Positions 1 to 7,270 of a stretch of DNA of 18,596 nt are shown here, piece by piece; within the stretch, counting starts at the first letter, position 1; each line of letters begins with the position of its first letter. The notes under the pieces were generated by a model, which was given only the letters and a program-made list of their open reading frames with translations, was not told where the DNA came from and did not search any database. Source of the DNA: an uncultured Gammaproteobacteria bacterium (lineage in GTDB: Bacteria > Pseudomonadota > Gammaproteobacteria > Pseudomonadales > Azotimanducaceae_A); assembly GCA_913049565.1 (NCBI GenBank), contig CAJWZG010000027.1, positions 1 to 18,596 on the forward strand, written 5' to 3'. A program made the translations under genes and the position numbers.

Positions 1-2
1 GG

Positions 3-899
3 GTTGTCGTAGGTACCCGCTGGGCATTAGAGCGTGGCGCGAAGGCGCTGGCTCAAAGTTTACCGTCGCTTAACGAAATACAGTCGCCAGCCGAGGCCGC
101 CCGGGGCTGGAATTTAGTGGATCTCGGCCTGCCGCAACCCGCAGATTTTTGCTTTGGTCAGGTGCAGTCCAGCTGCGGAGGTTTAGCCGTACAAGCAATA
201 GAGTGGGCGGCAAACCACTGCCTGCAGGGTGAACTCGCGGCCATGGTGACGGCGCCGATCAACAAAGAAGCTATTCACGCAGCGGGCTATGTAAACGACA
301 TAGGCCATCAAGAAATACTGGCGCGTTTAGCAGGCGTTGCGCAAACCGCCACTATGTTGATGACCCCGGGCTTGCGTGTTGTGCATCTCTCTACCCACAA
401 GTCGCTGGCGAAAGCCGTAGCGTTCGTTACGGCAGAGCAGGTGCTGGGCAAGCTGCATTTGATTCACGATACCCTCACCCGTTGGGGGCTAGAGCGCCCA
501 CGTATCGCGGTGGCATCACTTAACCCCCACGGTGGTGAGGGCGGGTTACTGGGCAGCGAAGAGATTGATGAACTGATGCCTGCGGTCGCTCGCGCGAAAC
601 AGGCAGGCGTCGACGCCACCGGGCCACTACCCGCAGATTCGATTTTCAATCGGGCGATAGCCGGAGAGTTCGACGTGGTATTGGCCCTCTATCACGATCA
701 AGGACATATCGCGATAAAAGTGCATAACTTCCACCAATCCACCACAGCAACATTGGGCATACCCATGGTGCGCACATCGGTGGATCACGGCACGGCTTTT
801 GACATAGCCGGCAAAGGGATCGCAGATGCCACAGGCATGCGCGCAGCGATGGATGCCGCATTGGCCATTGTTGCGGCTGATCTAGGTGGGCTGTGTTGA
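3..899 (+). CDS. pdxA: PdxA-family dehydrogenase, 5'-truncated by window edge
   Basis: NAD-dependent, metal-dependent dehydrogenase/decarboxylase family of 4-hydroxythreonine-4-phosphate dehydrogenase (PdxA, vitamin B6 synthesis) and its catabolic paralogues. The frame is open from base 3 with no stop, so 298 residues are visible. By alignment from memory with the 329-residue E. coli enzyme, about 35 N-terminal residues lie off the window. The GTG at 117 is internal, because family-like sequence continues before it. The three metal-binding histidines are present at visible residues 132 (STHKS), 176 (NPHGGEGG) and 231 (YHDQG), with spacing 44/55 against 45/55 in E. coli. SVDHGTAFDIAGKG follows. 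The TAPINKEAI and YHDQGHIAIK variants resemble the PdxA2/4-phospho-D-threonate dehydrogenase branch more than biosynthetic PdxA. The catabolic genes downstream agree with that, but biosynthetic PdxA is not excluded. Confidence 0.88.
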   Translation, partial: VVVGTRWALERGAKALAQSLPSLNEIQSPAEAARGWNLVDLGLPQPADFCFGQVQSSCGGLAVQAIEWAANHCLQGELAAMVTAPINKEAIHAAGYVNDIGHQEILARLAGVAQTATMLMTPGLRVVHLSTHKSLAKAVAFVTAEQVLGKLHLIHDTLTRWGLERPRIAVASLNPHGGEGGLLGSEEIDELMPAVARAKQAGVDATGPLPADSIFNRAIAGEFDVVLALYHDQGHIAIKVHNFHQSTTATLGIPMVRTSVDHGTAFDIAGKGIADATGMRAAMDAALAIVAADLGGLC

Positions 900-916
900 T
901 TGCAAGCCGTTTTTTT
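889..916 (+). terminator. weak candidate terminator after pdxA-like gene
   Basis: GGC (889-891) pairs with GCC (906-908), and inside it TTG pairs with CAA across an ATTG loop, with a 4-nt bulge on the left arm. A run of seven T (910-916) follows at once. The stem is short and bulged, so only the T run makes this credible. It would separate the PdxA-like gene from the promoter at 977. Confidence 0.3.
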
Positions 917-976
917 CCGCGGCAGCCCGACAACAAGTTGGCTGTCGCTTAGGCTTCTAGGCTGCTTTGCGGTTGC

Positions 977-1005
977 TTGACGACAGAAGCACATCCTTAG
1001 ATATT
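977..1005 (+). promoter_or_regulatory. candidate sigma70 promoter for the catabolic operon
   Basis: TTGACG (977-982, five of six matches to the -35 consensus), a 17-bp spacer and GATATT (1000-1005, four of six to the -10). It ends 58 bp before the alcohol dehydrogenase start, leaving a short leader. It is the best promoter match found in the 900-1063 gap, and no convincing activator or repressor site was recognised beside it. Confidence 0.45.
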
Positions 1006-1063
1006 CTTTTGCCTTTCCCGCTATGGCACACTCATCGATCAATAAAGTTAATGGGGAGTTGCC

Positions 1064-2146
1064 ATGAAAGCTGCAGTGTTTCGCGAGGTGAACGTGCCAA
1101 TGGAAATCGAAGAAGTCACGGTTTCCAAGCCTGGCCCGAGAGAGGTGTTGATTCGGACTAAGGCAGCGGGTATCTGCCACAGTGATATGCACTTTTTCAA
1201 CGGCAGCTACCCCGGCAAATTGCCCATGGTGCTGGGCCACGAGAGCGCTGGTGTTGTTGAACAAGTGGGCAGCGATGTGCACTACGTCAAACCCGGCGAC
1301 CATGTCATCACCTGTTTATCGGTTTTCTGTGGTCATTGCGAACAATGCCTGACCGGCCACCTGTCTTTGTGCCAAGAGCCTGAAACCAGCCGAGGTGGCG
1401 AAGAAGAGCCGCGTATCAGTCAAAACGATCAGCCTCTGACCCCTTTCGCTCAGCTTGGCTCCTTCGCGGAAATGATGCTGGTGCACGAACACGCCTTGGT
1501 GAAGGTGCGCGAAGATATGCCCATGGACCGGGCAGCGCTCATTGGCTGCGGTGTTACCACCGGCATTGGCGCGGTGATTCATACTGCTGCGGTAGAGCCC
1601 GGTTCAACGGTCGCCGTAATTGGCTGCGGGGGCATTGGTCTGTCTGCGATTAATGGCGCCGCCCTGGCAGGGGCATCTCGTATCATCGCCGTCGATATGG
1701 TGGCTTCGAAGCTGGAACTGGCCCGCAAATTCGGTGCCACAGATTTGGTCGACGCCAGCGACGGTGAAGCAATTGAAAAAGTCCGCGAGATGACTGGCGG
1801 CGGTGTGCACTACTCATTCGAGGCGATTGGCCTGAAGGCTACTGCAGAGCAAGCGTTTAAAATGCTGCGCGCCGGTGGCACCGCTACGGTCATTGGCATG
1901 ATTCCACCGGGTCAAATGGTCGAGCTTCATGGCGTAGATTTTCTTTCTGAGAAGAAAATTCAAGGCTCCATGATGGGCTCTAACCGCTTCCGCGTTGATA
2001 TGCCGCGCTTTGTTGACTTCTATCTGCAAGGCAAGCTGCACTTGGACGATATGATCTCTAACCGTATTGCGCTGTCGGATATCAATGAAGGCATGGCTGC
2101 TCTGGAAACCGGCGAGATTGCGCGTAGCGTAATCATGTTCGACTAG
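1064..2146 (+). CDS. zinc-dependent alcohol dehydrogenase (MDR superfamily)
   Basis: Medium-chain, zinc-dependent, NAD-linked alcohol dehydrogenase of 360 residues, cytoplasmic, interconverting an alcohol with an aldehyde or ketone. Catalytic zinc ligands are C38, the H59-E60 pair of the GHE motif, and C162. The structural zinc lobe is intact with C89, C92, C95 and C103. The Rossmann motif GCGGIG (187-192) is followed by an acidic D211 at the end of strand beta-2, which favours NAD over NADP. The start is supported by GGGGAG a few bases before ATG. It is the first gene after the promoter at 977, and an FAH-family gene follows after 46 bp. The architecture resembles the class III-like or benzyl-alcohol-type group, but the substrate cannot be named. 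The context suggests catabolism of a secondary or ring alcohol. Confidence 0.92.
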   Translation: MKAAVFREVNVPMEIEEVTVSKPGPREVLIRTKAAGICHSDMHFFNGSYPGKLPMVLGHESAGVVEQVGSDVHYVKPGDHVITCLSVFCGHCEQCLTGHLSLCQEPETSRGGEEEPRISQNDQPLTPFAQLGSFAEMMLVHEHALVKVREDMPMDRAALIGCGVTTGIGAVIHTAAVEPGSTVAVIGCGGIGLSAINGAALAGASRIIAVDMVASKLELARKFGATDLVDASDGEAIEKVREMTGGGVHYSFEAIGLKATAEQAFKMLRAGGTATVIGMIPPGQMVELHGVDFLSEKKIQGSMMGSNRFRVDMPRFVDFYLQGKLHLDDMISNRIALSDINEGMAALETGEIARSVIMFD

Positions 2147-2192
2147 AAGGGCTCGACTAAATACACTCGATAAAAAGAAGAGGAGTCGGTTC

Positions 2193-3056
2193 ATGCGCTG
2201 GTTATCGTTCTTACGTGACGGATCGGAGACATTTGGTTATATCGTGCCCGCAGCGGCAGGCGCGGAAGGTGTGGTCGATGCGGGAGGGCGCAGCGCATTT
2301 TCATCTCTAGGAGAAGCGATAGCGGCCGACGCGTTAGCGCAGCTGGCAGAAAGTTGCGGCAGCGATGCGGATCTGCCGTTAGCCGATGTGGTGTATCTGC
2401 CGACCATAACGGAACCGGCAAAAATCATGTGCGTGGGTCTCAACTATAAAGCGCATCAGGAAGAAACGGGTCGAGGCGGTGAGGGTTATCCAACGATCTT
2501 TGTGCGCTTCGCAGATGCTCAGATGGGGCATAACGCGCCGATGGTACGTCCGTTAGAATCTGCTTCTCTCGACTTTGAAGGCGAGATAGCCCTGATTGTC
2601 GGTAAAGCGGGCCGACGTATTCAGCCCGAGCATGCACAGGATTACATTGCGGGTTTTTCGATCTACAACGACGGCAGTGTGCGTGACTATCAGCGTCAGA
2701 CCAGTCAATTTACGCCGGGCAAAAACTTTGCCAGTACTGGCGGTTTTGGTCCTTGGATGATGACCCTCGATGAAATAGGCGACCTTGATGCCATGGAAAT
2801 CACGACCCGACTCAACGGGGAAGTGATGCAAAACGCCACATCGGATTTGCTCGTTCACGGGTTTGACGAAATTTTGGCCTACTGCTCTACTTTTGTAGAG
2901 CTGAAACCCGGCGACGTGATTGTTACAGGCACACCTGGTGGCGTTGGCGCGGCGCGCACCCCGCCAGTGTTTATGAAAGACGGTGATTTGATTGAAGTTG
3001 AGGTCAAACCGATTGGCACCTTAAGTCACCCGGTGGTTGCCGAGGTCGCGTCTTAA
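2193..3056 (+). CDS. fumarylacetoacetate hydrolase (FAH) family protein
   Basis: 287-residue FAH-superfamily enzyme. Members hydrolyse or decarboxylate 1,3-dicarbonyl acids such as acylpyruvates, oxalocrotonate-type and 2,4-diketo-3-deoxy sugar acids, using Mg2+ or Mn2+. The N-terminal 70 residues form the variable lid, and the catalytic fold runs from about residue 75 to the end. Metal ligands are visible as E129 and E131 (DFEGEIALI) and D160 (YNDGS). H88 in NYKAHQEE is placed like the catalytic His of FAHD1-type enzymes, K177 lies in PGKNFAS, and VTGTPGGVG is the usual late glycine motif. AGGAG lies a few bases before ATG. It is the second gene of the catabolic operon and would fit cleavage or decarboxylation of a diketo-acid intermediate. 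The exact reaction is not determinable from sequence. Confidence 0.9.
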   Translation: MRWLSFLRDGSETFGYIVPAAAGAEGVVDAGGRSAFSSLGEAIAADALAQLAESCGSDADLPLADVVYLPTITEPAKIMCVGLNYKAHQEETGRGGEGYPTIFVRFADAQMGHNAPMVRPLESASLDFEGEIALIVGKAGRRIQPEHAQDYIAGFSIYNDGSVRDYQRQTSQFTPGKNFASTGGFGPWMMTLDEIGDLDAMEITTRLNGEVMQNATSDLLVHGFDEILAYCSTFVELKPGDVIVTGTPGGVGAARTPPVFMKDGDLIEVEVKPIGTLSHPVVAEVAS

Positions 3057-3096
3057 AATTCAAGATATTTGCGGCGCGCGCGCTGCAAATCGGGCT

Positions 3097-3103
3097 GGAG
3101 GAA
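3097..3103 (+). promoter_or_regulatory. ribosome binding site that fixes the molybdenum-subunit start
   Basis: GGAGGAA with an 8-nt spacer to GTG at 3112. It selects that GTG over an in-frame TTG at 3037, which lies inside the upstream FAH gene and would add 25 residues unlike any domain. Confidence 0.75.
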
Positions 3104-3111
3104 CGTTTTTC

Positions 3112-5403
3112 GTGAAGTTTGGTATTGGTCAAAGTGTTCCTCGCAGCGAAGATCCTCGCCTGATAACGGGAGGCGGTCAGTACACTGATGACATCAACCG
3201 CCCGAACCAGCTTTACATACGCCTACTTCGGTCACCCTATGCACACGGACACATTACCGAACTGGATATCCGCGAGGCGCTGAACCGCCCCGGTGTCGAG
3301 GCGGTTTATACCGCGGCAGATCTAGAGCATCTGGGCGGTCTGCCGTGTCGCGCCGCACTGAAAAACGCGCAGGGAGAACCGGCGTTTATCCCGCATAGGC
3401 CGATTTTGGCCGACGGCAAAGTGCTCTTTGTGGGCCAAGCCATTGCGGCGGTAGTTGCTCAAACGCCTGAGCAGGCCGCAGATGCGGTTGAAGCTATCGA
3501 GCTGAGTGTCGATGATTTGCCTGCGTGCAGCGACCCTTCGAGAGCTCTAGATCCTGATACGCAGCCGATGCATGAGGAGCGCCCAACCAATCTTTGTATT
3601 CATTTTGAACAAGGTTCCGCAGCAGCCGTCGATCATGCGTTGATTGAGGGTGAGCATGTAGTGCGCGTCAAACTCGTTAATAATCGCGTCGTGCCAAGTC
3701 CGCTGGAACCTAGAGCGACCTTGGTTGAGCCCACCGAATCCGGCTTTAGCTTGTACAACCCCAGCCAAGGTGCCTTGGGCCAAAGAGCAGTATTGGCAAA
3801 GATTTTTGCCTTACCAGCGCATCAAATTCGGGTGATCTCGCCTGACACCGGAGGGGGTTTTGGGGTTCGCGGTGAAGTGCACTCAGAAGTCTGTGTGGCA
3901 GCTCATGCGGCGATGGCGCTACACCGTCCGATTAAATACACGGGCGATCGTTCAGAAATGTTTCTCAGCGACAACCATGGTCGCGACAATATCAGCGAGA
4001 TAACCGGCAGCTTCGACCAAGAGGGTAATCTGCTGGCTGTGCGGATCGAGACGACGGCAAATCTCGGGGCCTATTGCTCTAATGCCGGCCCTTTCGTGCC
4101 GACGATGGCGGGCGGCCGCATTGTTGGATCGGTTTATCGCATTGCTCATGTGCACCATTCTGTGCGCTGCGTCTTCACCAATACGATGCCGGTAGGGGCC
4201 TATCGCGGCGCAGGTCGTCCCGAGGCCTGCTATGTGATGGAGCGCTTGATGGATGCTGCTGCCCGGCAACTGGATAAGTGCGCGATAGATCTGCGTAAAC
4301 GCAACTTCATCGCACCTACCGACATGCCGTATCAAATGCCCTCTGGGGTTATCCTTAGCAGTGGTGAGTTTGCTAATACTCTAGATATGGCTCTAGAGCG
4401 CAGTGATTGGGAAGGCTTCGCCGAACGCAAAGAGGTCAGTGCTGGCAAAGGAATGCTGCGCGGCAGAGGTATCGGTTTCTATGTTGAATCCAGTGGCGGT
4501 GGGCCGGAGGAGGAGGCCGCTATCAGCGTGGCGGAAGATGGCCGAATCGATGTAGTTGTGGGTACTTTTTCCCATGGGCAAGGCCACCGTACCACTTATG
4601 CCCAAATCCTCAGCGAAACCTTGGGCGTGGCGTTTGAGGACATAAATATCATTCAAGGCGATACCGATGTTGTCGCCTTTGGCGGCGGAACCGGCGGGTC
4701 ACGCTCTTCACAAATGGGCGGCATTGCTGTTCGGCGCGCCGGGCTAGCCCTGGTCGAGGAGGCTAAAGACATCGCCGCTGAGTTGATTCAGACGCCCGTT
4801 GAAGAGGTGAGCTATGCGCACGGTGTATTCAGTGCCGAAACTACCGAGGCAAAAGTGACATTGAGGCAGGTGGCGGAAGCGTCCCAACAACCGCAATTTG
4901 GTGGCCGAATATTGGCGAAAACCCTGCGCTACGATCGTGGCGGTGGCTATACCTTTCCCAACGGGGCGCATATCGCTGAGGTGGAAATTGACCCCGAGAC
5001 GGGTGTCATAGAAGTGGCGCGCTATACGGCAATCGACGATTGTGGACGCGTCATTAATCCGCTGCTGGCAACGGGTCAGGTTCATGGCGGCGTTGCCATG
5101 GGCATTGGACAGGCGTTGCTCGAAAACGCGCTCTACGATGATGACGGTCAGCTGCTCAGCGGTAGCTTGATGGACTATGCGATGCCCCGCGCTACTCATA
5201 TCAGCGATATGGATGTTGGCTTTCACGAGGTGTTGGATCCGAACAACGACCTCGGGGTGAAAGGTATTGGTGAAGGCGGTGCATGCGCGGCTCCTTCAGC
5301 CGTGGTCATAGCGGCCATCGATGCTTTGGCGCACAGGGGGGTGACAGCTCTCGACATGCCGATGACGTCTGAGAGACTCTGGCGGGCGATAAACTCAGCG
5401 TAG
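3112..5403 (+). CDS. xanthine dehydrogenase/CoxL-family molybdenum hydroxylase large subunit (form II)
   Basis: Molybdopterin-binding large subunit of the xanthine dehydrogenase / aldehyde oxidase / CO dehydrogenase family, 763 residues from the GTG at 3112, close to the usual length of about 770-800. The N-terminal a/b hammerhead domain begins at GIGQSVPRSEDPRLITG. The molybdenum-cofactor domain shows GGGFG (247-251), AYRGAGR (363-369), a QG-rich segment near GTFSHGQGH, and catalytic E721 in GIGEGGA. AYRGAGR is the form-II signature. Form-I CO dehydrogenase has AYRCSFR, so CO oxidation is unlikely. Such enzymes hydroxylate aldehydes or N-heterocycles with water and normally need a 2Fe-2S subunit and an FAD subunit. 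Neither is encoded next to this gene, and there is no fused FeS domain. It is third in the operon, 55 bp after the FAH gene. Confidence 0.9.
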   Translation: MKFGIGQSVPRSEDPRLITGGGQYTDDINRPNQLYIRLLRSPYAHGHITELDIREALNRPGVEAVYTAADLEHLGGLPCRAALKNAQGEPAFIPHRPILADGKVLFVGQAIAAVVAQTPEQAADAVEAIELSVDDLPACSDPSRALDPDTQPMHEERPTNLCIHFEQGSAAAVDHALIEGEHVVRVKLVNNRVVPSPLEPRATLVEPTESGFSLYNPSQGALGQRAVLAKIFALPAHQIRVISPDTGGGFGVRGEVHSEVCVAAHAAMALHRPIKYTGDRSEMFLSDNHGRDNISEITGSFDQEGNLLAVRIETTANLGAYCSNAGPFVPTMAGGRIVGSVYRIAHVHHSVRCVFTNTMPVGAYRGAGRPEACYVMERLMDAAARQLDKCAIDLRKRNFIAPTDMPYQMPSGVILSSGEFANTLDMALERSDWEGFAERKEVSAGKGMLRGRGIGFYVESSGGGPEEEAAISVAEDGRIDVVVGTFSHGQGHRTTYAQILSETLGVAFEDINIIQGDTDVVAFGGGTGGSRSSQMGGIAVRRAGLALVEEAKDIAAELIQTPVEEVSYAHGVFSAETTEAKVTLRQVAEASQQPQFGGRILAKTLRYDRGGGYTFPNGAHIAEVEIDPETGVIEVARYTAIDDCGRVINPLLATGQVHGGVAMGIGQALLENALYDDDGQLLSGSLMDYAMPRATHISDMDVGFHEVLDPNNDLGVKGIGEGGACAAPSAVVIAAIDALAHRGVTALDMPMTSERLWRAINSA

Positions 5404-5476
5404 GCATTGCCCGACTGGTGGTGCTTTGCGAGTTATTCAACCTCGGTGTATTTGCTGATTCAAGAAAGGGGTTTTG

Positions 5477-7126
5477 ATGAAAGATTTTACGGGTGCGGAT
5501 CTCATTGCCGATGCGCTAGCGCAAATGGACGTTAGGCATGTTTTTGCCATTGTCAGTATCCACAACATGCCGATTTTGGATGCCATCAACCGGCTGGGGA
5601 AAACCCAGATCATTGACGTACGCCACGAGCAGGCGGGTACCCATGCCGCTGACGGGTATGCCCGTGCCAGCGGCAAGCTTGGGGTGATGATTGCTTCCAC
5701 AGGCCCGGGCACCTCGAATACGGTCACCGGGCTGTACGAGGCGCAGTATGGTTCCTCTCGAGTTCTGGTGATTACTGGGCAAGCCGAGACGACCTTTTAT
5801 GGCAAAGGCTTGGCCTATGTGCATGAAGCGGAAAAACAGGTGCCCATGCTAGCCGCCGTGTGCCGGAGGGTTGAAAGCCCCAGGGCTGCACCGCAGCTTG
5901 GCCCAGCGCTGCAAAATGTACTAACTGATATGTATACCGGTCGCGGCGCACCCGGCGCGTTAGAGATTCCGATTGACATTCAATATGCGGATAACACGCC
6001 GACATCGATTCACCTGCCAAGCAACGAGCAATTTGCGGCGGATGAGCGAAAGCTAGATCAAGTGATCGATGCGCTGCAGCAATCCCGGCGACGAATCTTG
6101 CTCATAGGCGGCGGCGCAATTGCGGCAGGTGCCCATGAAGAGGTCAGGGCGTTAGCCGAGCAGCTGCAAATTCCTGTGCTGACAACCGTCGATGGCCGCG
6201 GAGTGCTACCCGAAAGCCATCCCCTTTGTATTGGTAACTACTACAACTCGGCGGGTATGTATCAGGCCATCGCCGATGCAGATTTAACGTTGGCAATTGG
6301 CACCAAATTCGCCGTTGGTGTGGATGGTCAGTTCGCGGCGCAAACCCCGCCGGGCAAGCTGGTGCAAATCGATATTGACGGCAACATGGTAGGCCGCACT
6401 CATCATGCACATGTGGGCTTGGTTGCCGATGCCCGCCTAGCATTGCTGGGAATCAATCAGCAGCTACCGCAGCTGCAAGCTAACGACGCCCAGTTTACCG
6501 ACAAAATCCTTCACGCCGGCGAGGGTATTCGTCAGGCCATGCGCGGTCGTTTGGGTACCGATTGGCCTCAGGTGATGGATTGCATTCGTGAGAAATTACC
6601 GGCGAACTCTGTAGTCGTGCGCGATCAAACTATCTCTGCATACAACTGGGGCAATCAGCAATTTCCAATACTCGAACCACGCACCTCGATTAACCCGACC
6701 TCTGGAGCCATCGGTCCGGGTTTTCCAATGAGCGTGGGAGCCGCGATTGCCTGCCAAAGCTCGGGTGCCAAGGCGCTGGTGATTCACGGTGACGGTGGTT
6801 TTATGTTTCATGCGACCGAGCTAGCCACCTGTGCTCAGTATCAGGTTCCCATAGTTATTTGTGTGTTTAACGACTCTGGCTACGGTGTGCTGCGGTACCT
6901 GCAGCAGAATCGGTTCGGGCGCATCAACGAAACGGATCTCGGTAAGGTAGCTTTTGCGCAAATGGCTGAGAGCATGGGAGTACCCGGCGAGCGAGTTGCC
7001 AGTGTCGACGCTTTCGCCAAGGCGCTGGATACCGCGTTAGAAGTACAGGGCCCTTATTTGATCGATGTCGACATGGAGCATTTTGCTCCGATGGAAATAT
7101 CCGTCATGCCTAAAAAGAAGGATTGA
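5477..7126 (+). CDS. thiamine-diphosphate-dependent enzyme, acetolactate-synthase-like
   Basis: 549-residue ThDP enzyme of the acetolactate synthase / pyruvate oxidase / benzoylformate decarboxylase superfamily. The N-terminal PYR domain carries the cofactor-activating E51 (RHEQAG) and an unusual IHNMPIL loop at 28-34 in the active-site region. The central domain is nucleotide-binding-like (LLIGGGAIAAGA). The C-terminal PP domain holds GDG (438-440) and N465-D466, the Mg-ThDP motif. ATG at 5477 is chosen over TTG at 5474 because AAAGGGG sits 5 nt before the ATG. No small regulatory subunit gene (ilvN-like) follows, and the neighbours are catabolic, so biosynthetic acetolactate synthase is unlikely. 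Possible roles are cleavage of a cyclic or linear 1,2-dione (as in cyclohexane-1,2-dione hydrolase), 2-keto acid decarboxylation or acyloin cleavage. The reaction is unknown. Confidence 0.88.
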   Translation: MKDFTGADLIADALAQMDVRHVFAIVSIHNMPILDAINRLGKTQIIDVRHEQAGTHAADGYARASGKLGVMIASTGPGTSNTVTGLYEAQYGSSRVLVITGQAETTFYGKGLAYVHEAEKQVPMLAAVCRRVESPRAAPQLGPALQNVLTDMYTGRGAPGALEIPIDIQYADNTPTSIHLPSNEQFAADERKLDQVIDALQQSRRRILLIGGGAIAAGAHEEVRALAEQLQIPVLTTVDGRGVLPESHPLCIGNYYNSAGMYQAIADADLTLAIGTKFAVGVDGQFAAQTPPGKLVQIDIDGNMVGRTHHAHVGLVADARLALLGINQQLPQLQANDAQFTDKILHAGEGIRQAMRGRLGTDWPQVMDCIREKLPANSVVVRDQTISAYNWGNQQFPILEPRTSINPTSGAIGPGFPMSVGAAIACQSSGAKALVIHGDGGFMFHATELATCAQYQVPIVICVFNDSGYGVLRYLQQNRFGRINETDLGKVAFAQMAESMGVPGERVASVDAFAKALDTALEVQGPYLIDVDMEHFAPMEISVMPKKKD

Positions 7127-7140
7127 ACGGGACTGCTGGC

Positions 7141-7217
7141 AAAACACTAAGTCCGCCTCATGGCTTTCATAAGATGCGTCACAGCCTGCCTCTTGTGCGT
7201 GCTGTCTTTAGTGTTTT
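7141..7217. repeat. 10-bp perfect inverted repeat upstream of dinG
   Basis: AAAACACTAA (7141-7150) and TTAGTGTTTT (7208-7217) are exact reverse complements separated by 57 nt. They fill most of the 144-bp gap between the ThDP gene and dinG. The loop is too long for an ordinary terminator. The pair could be two half-sites of a looping regulator or a degenerate element end. No function is assigned. Confidence 0.5.
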
Positions 7218-7270
7218 AGGGGCTAATTTCTCTTGGCTCAACGGCCCTTTTACTTCACAGTGGCCGCGCC

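Noticed and set aside
785..1303. 172-codon reverse-strand reading frame across the PdxA-like and alcohol dehydrogenase genes
   Set aside because: It is antisense to two well-supported genes, spans their promoter and shows no recognisable domain.
3037..3111. 25-residue N-terminal extension of the molybdenum subunit from a TTG at 3037
   Set aside because: It overlaps the end of the FAH gene, encodes nothing like the family, and the strong GGAGGAA site points to GTG at 3112.
4744..5226. 160-codon reverse-strand reading frame inside the molybdenum subunit gene
   Set aside because: It is antisense to conserved catalytic sequence and has no recognisable motif, so it is a shadow of codon bias.
3112..5403. 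Aerobic CO dehydrogenase CoxL
   Set aside because: The active-site loop is AYRGAGR (form II) instead of AYRCSFR, and coxM and coxS are not adjacent.
5477..7126. Biosynthetic acetolactate synthase (ilvB/ilvI)
   Set aside because: There is no small subunit gene beside it, the context is catabolic and the active-site loop is atypical.
7127..7270. LexA (SOS) box before dinG
   Set aside because: No CTGT-N8-ACAG match. CTGT and ACAG words occur, but in the wrong order or spacing.
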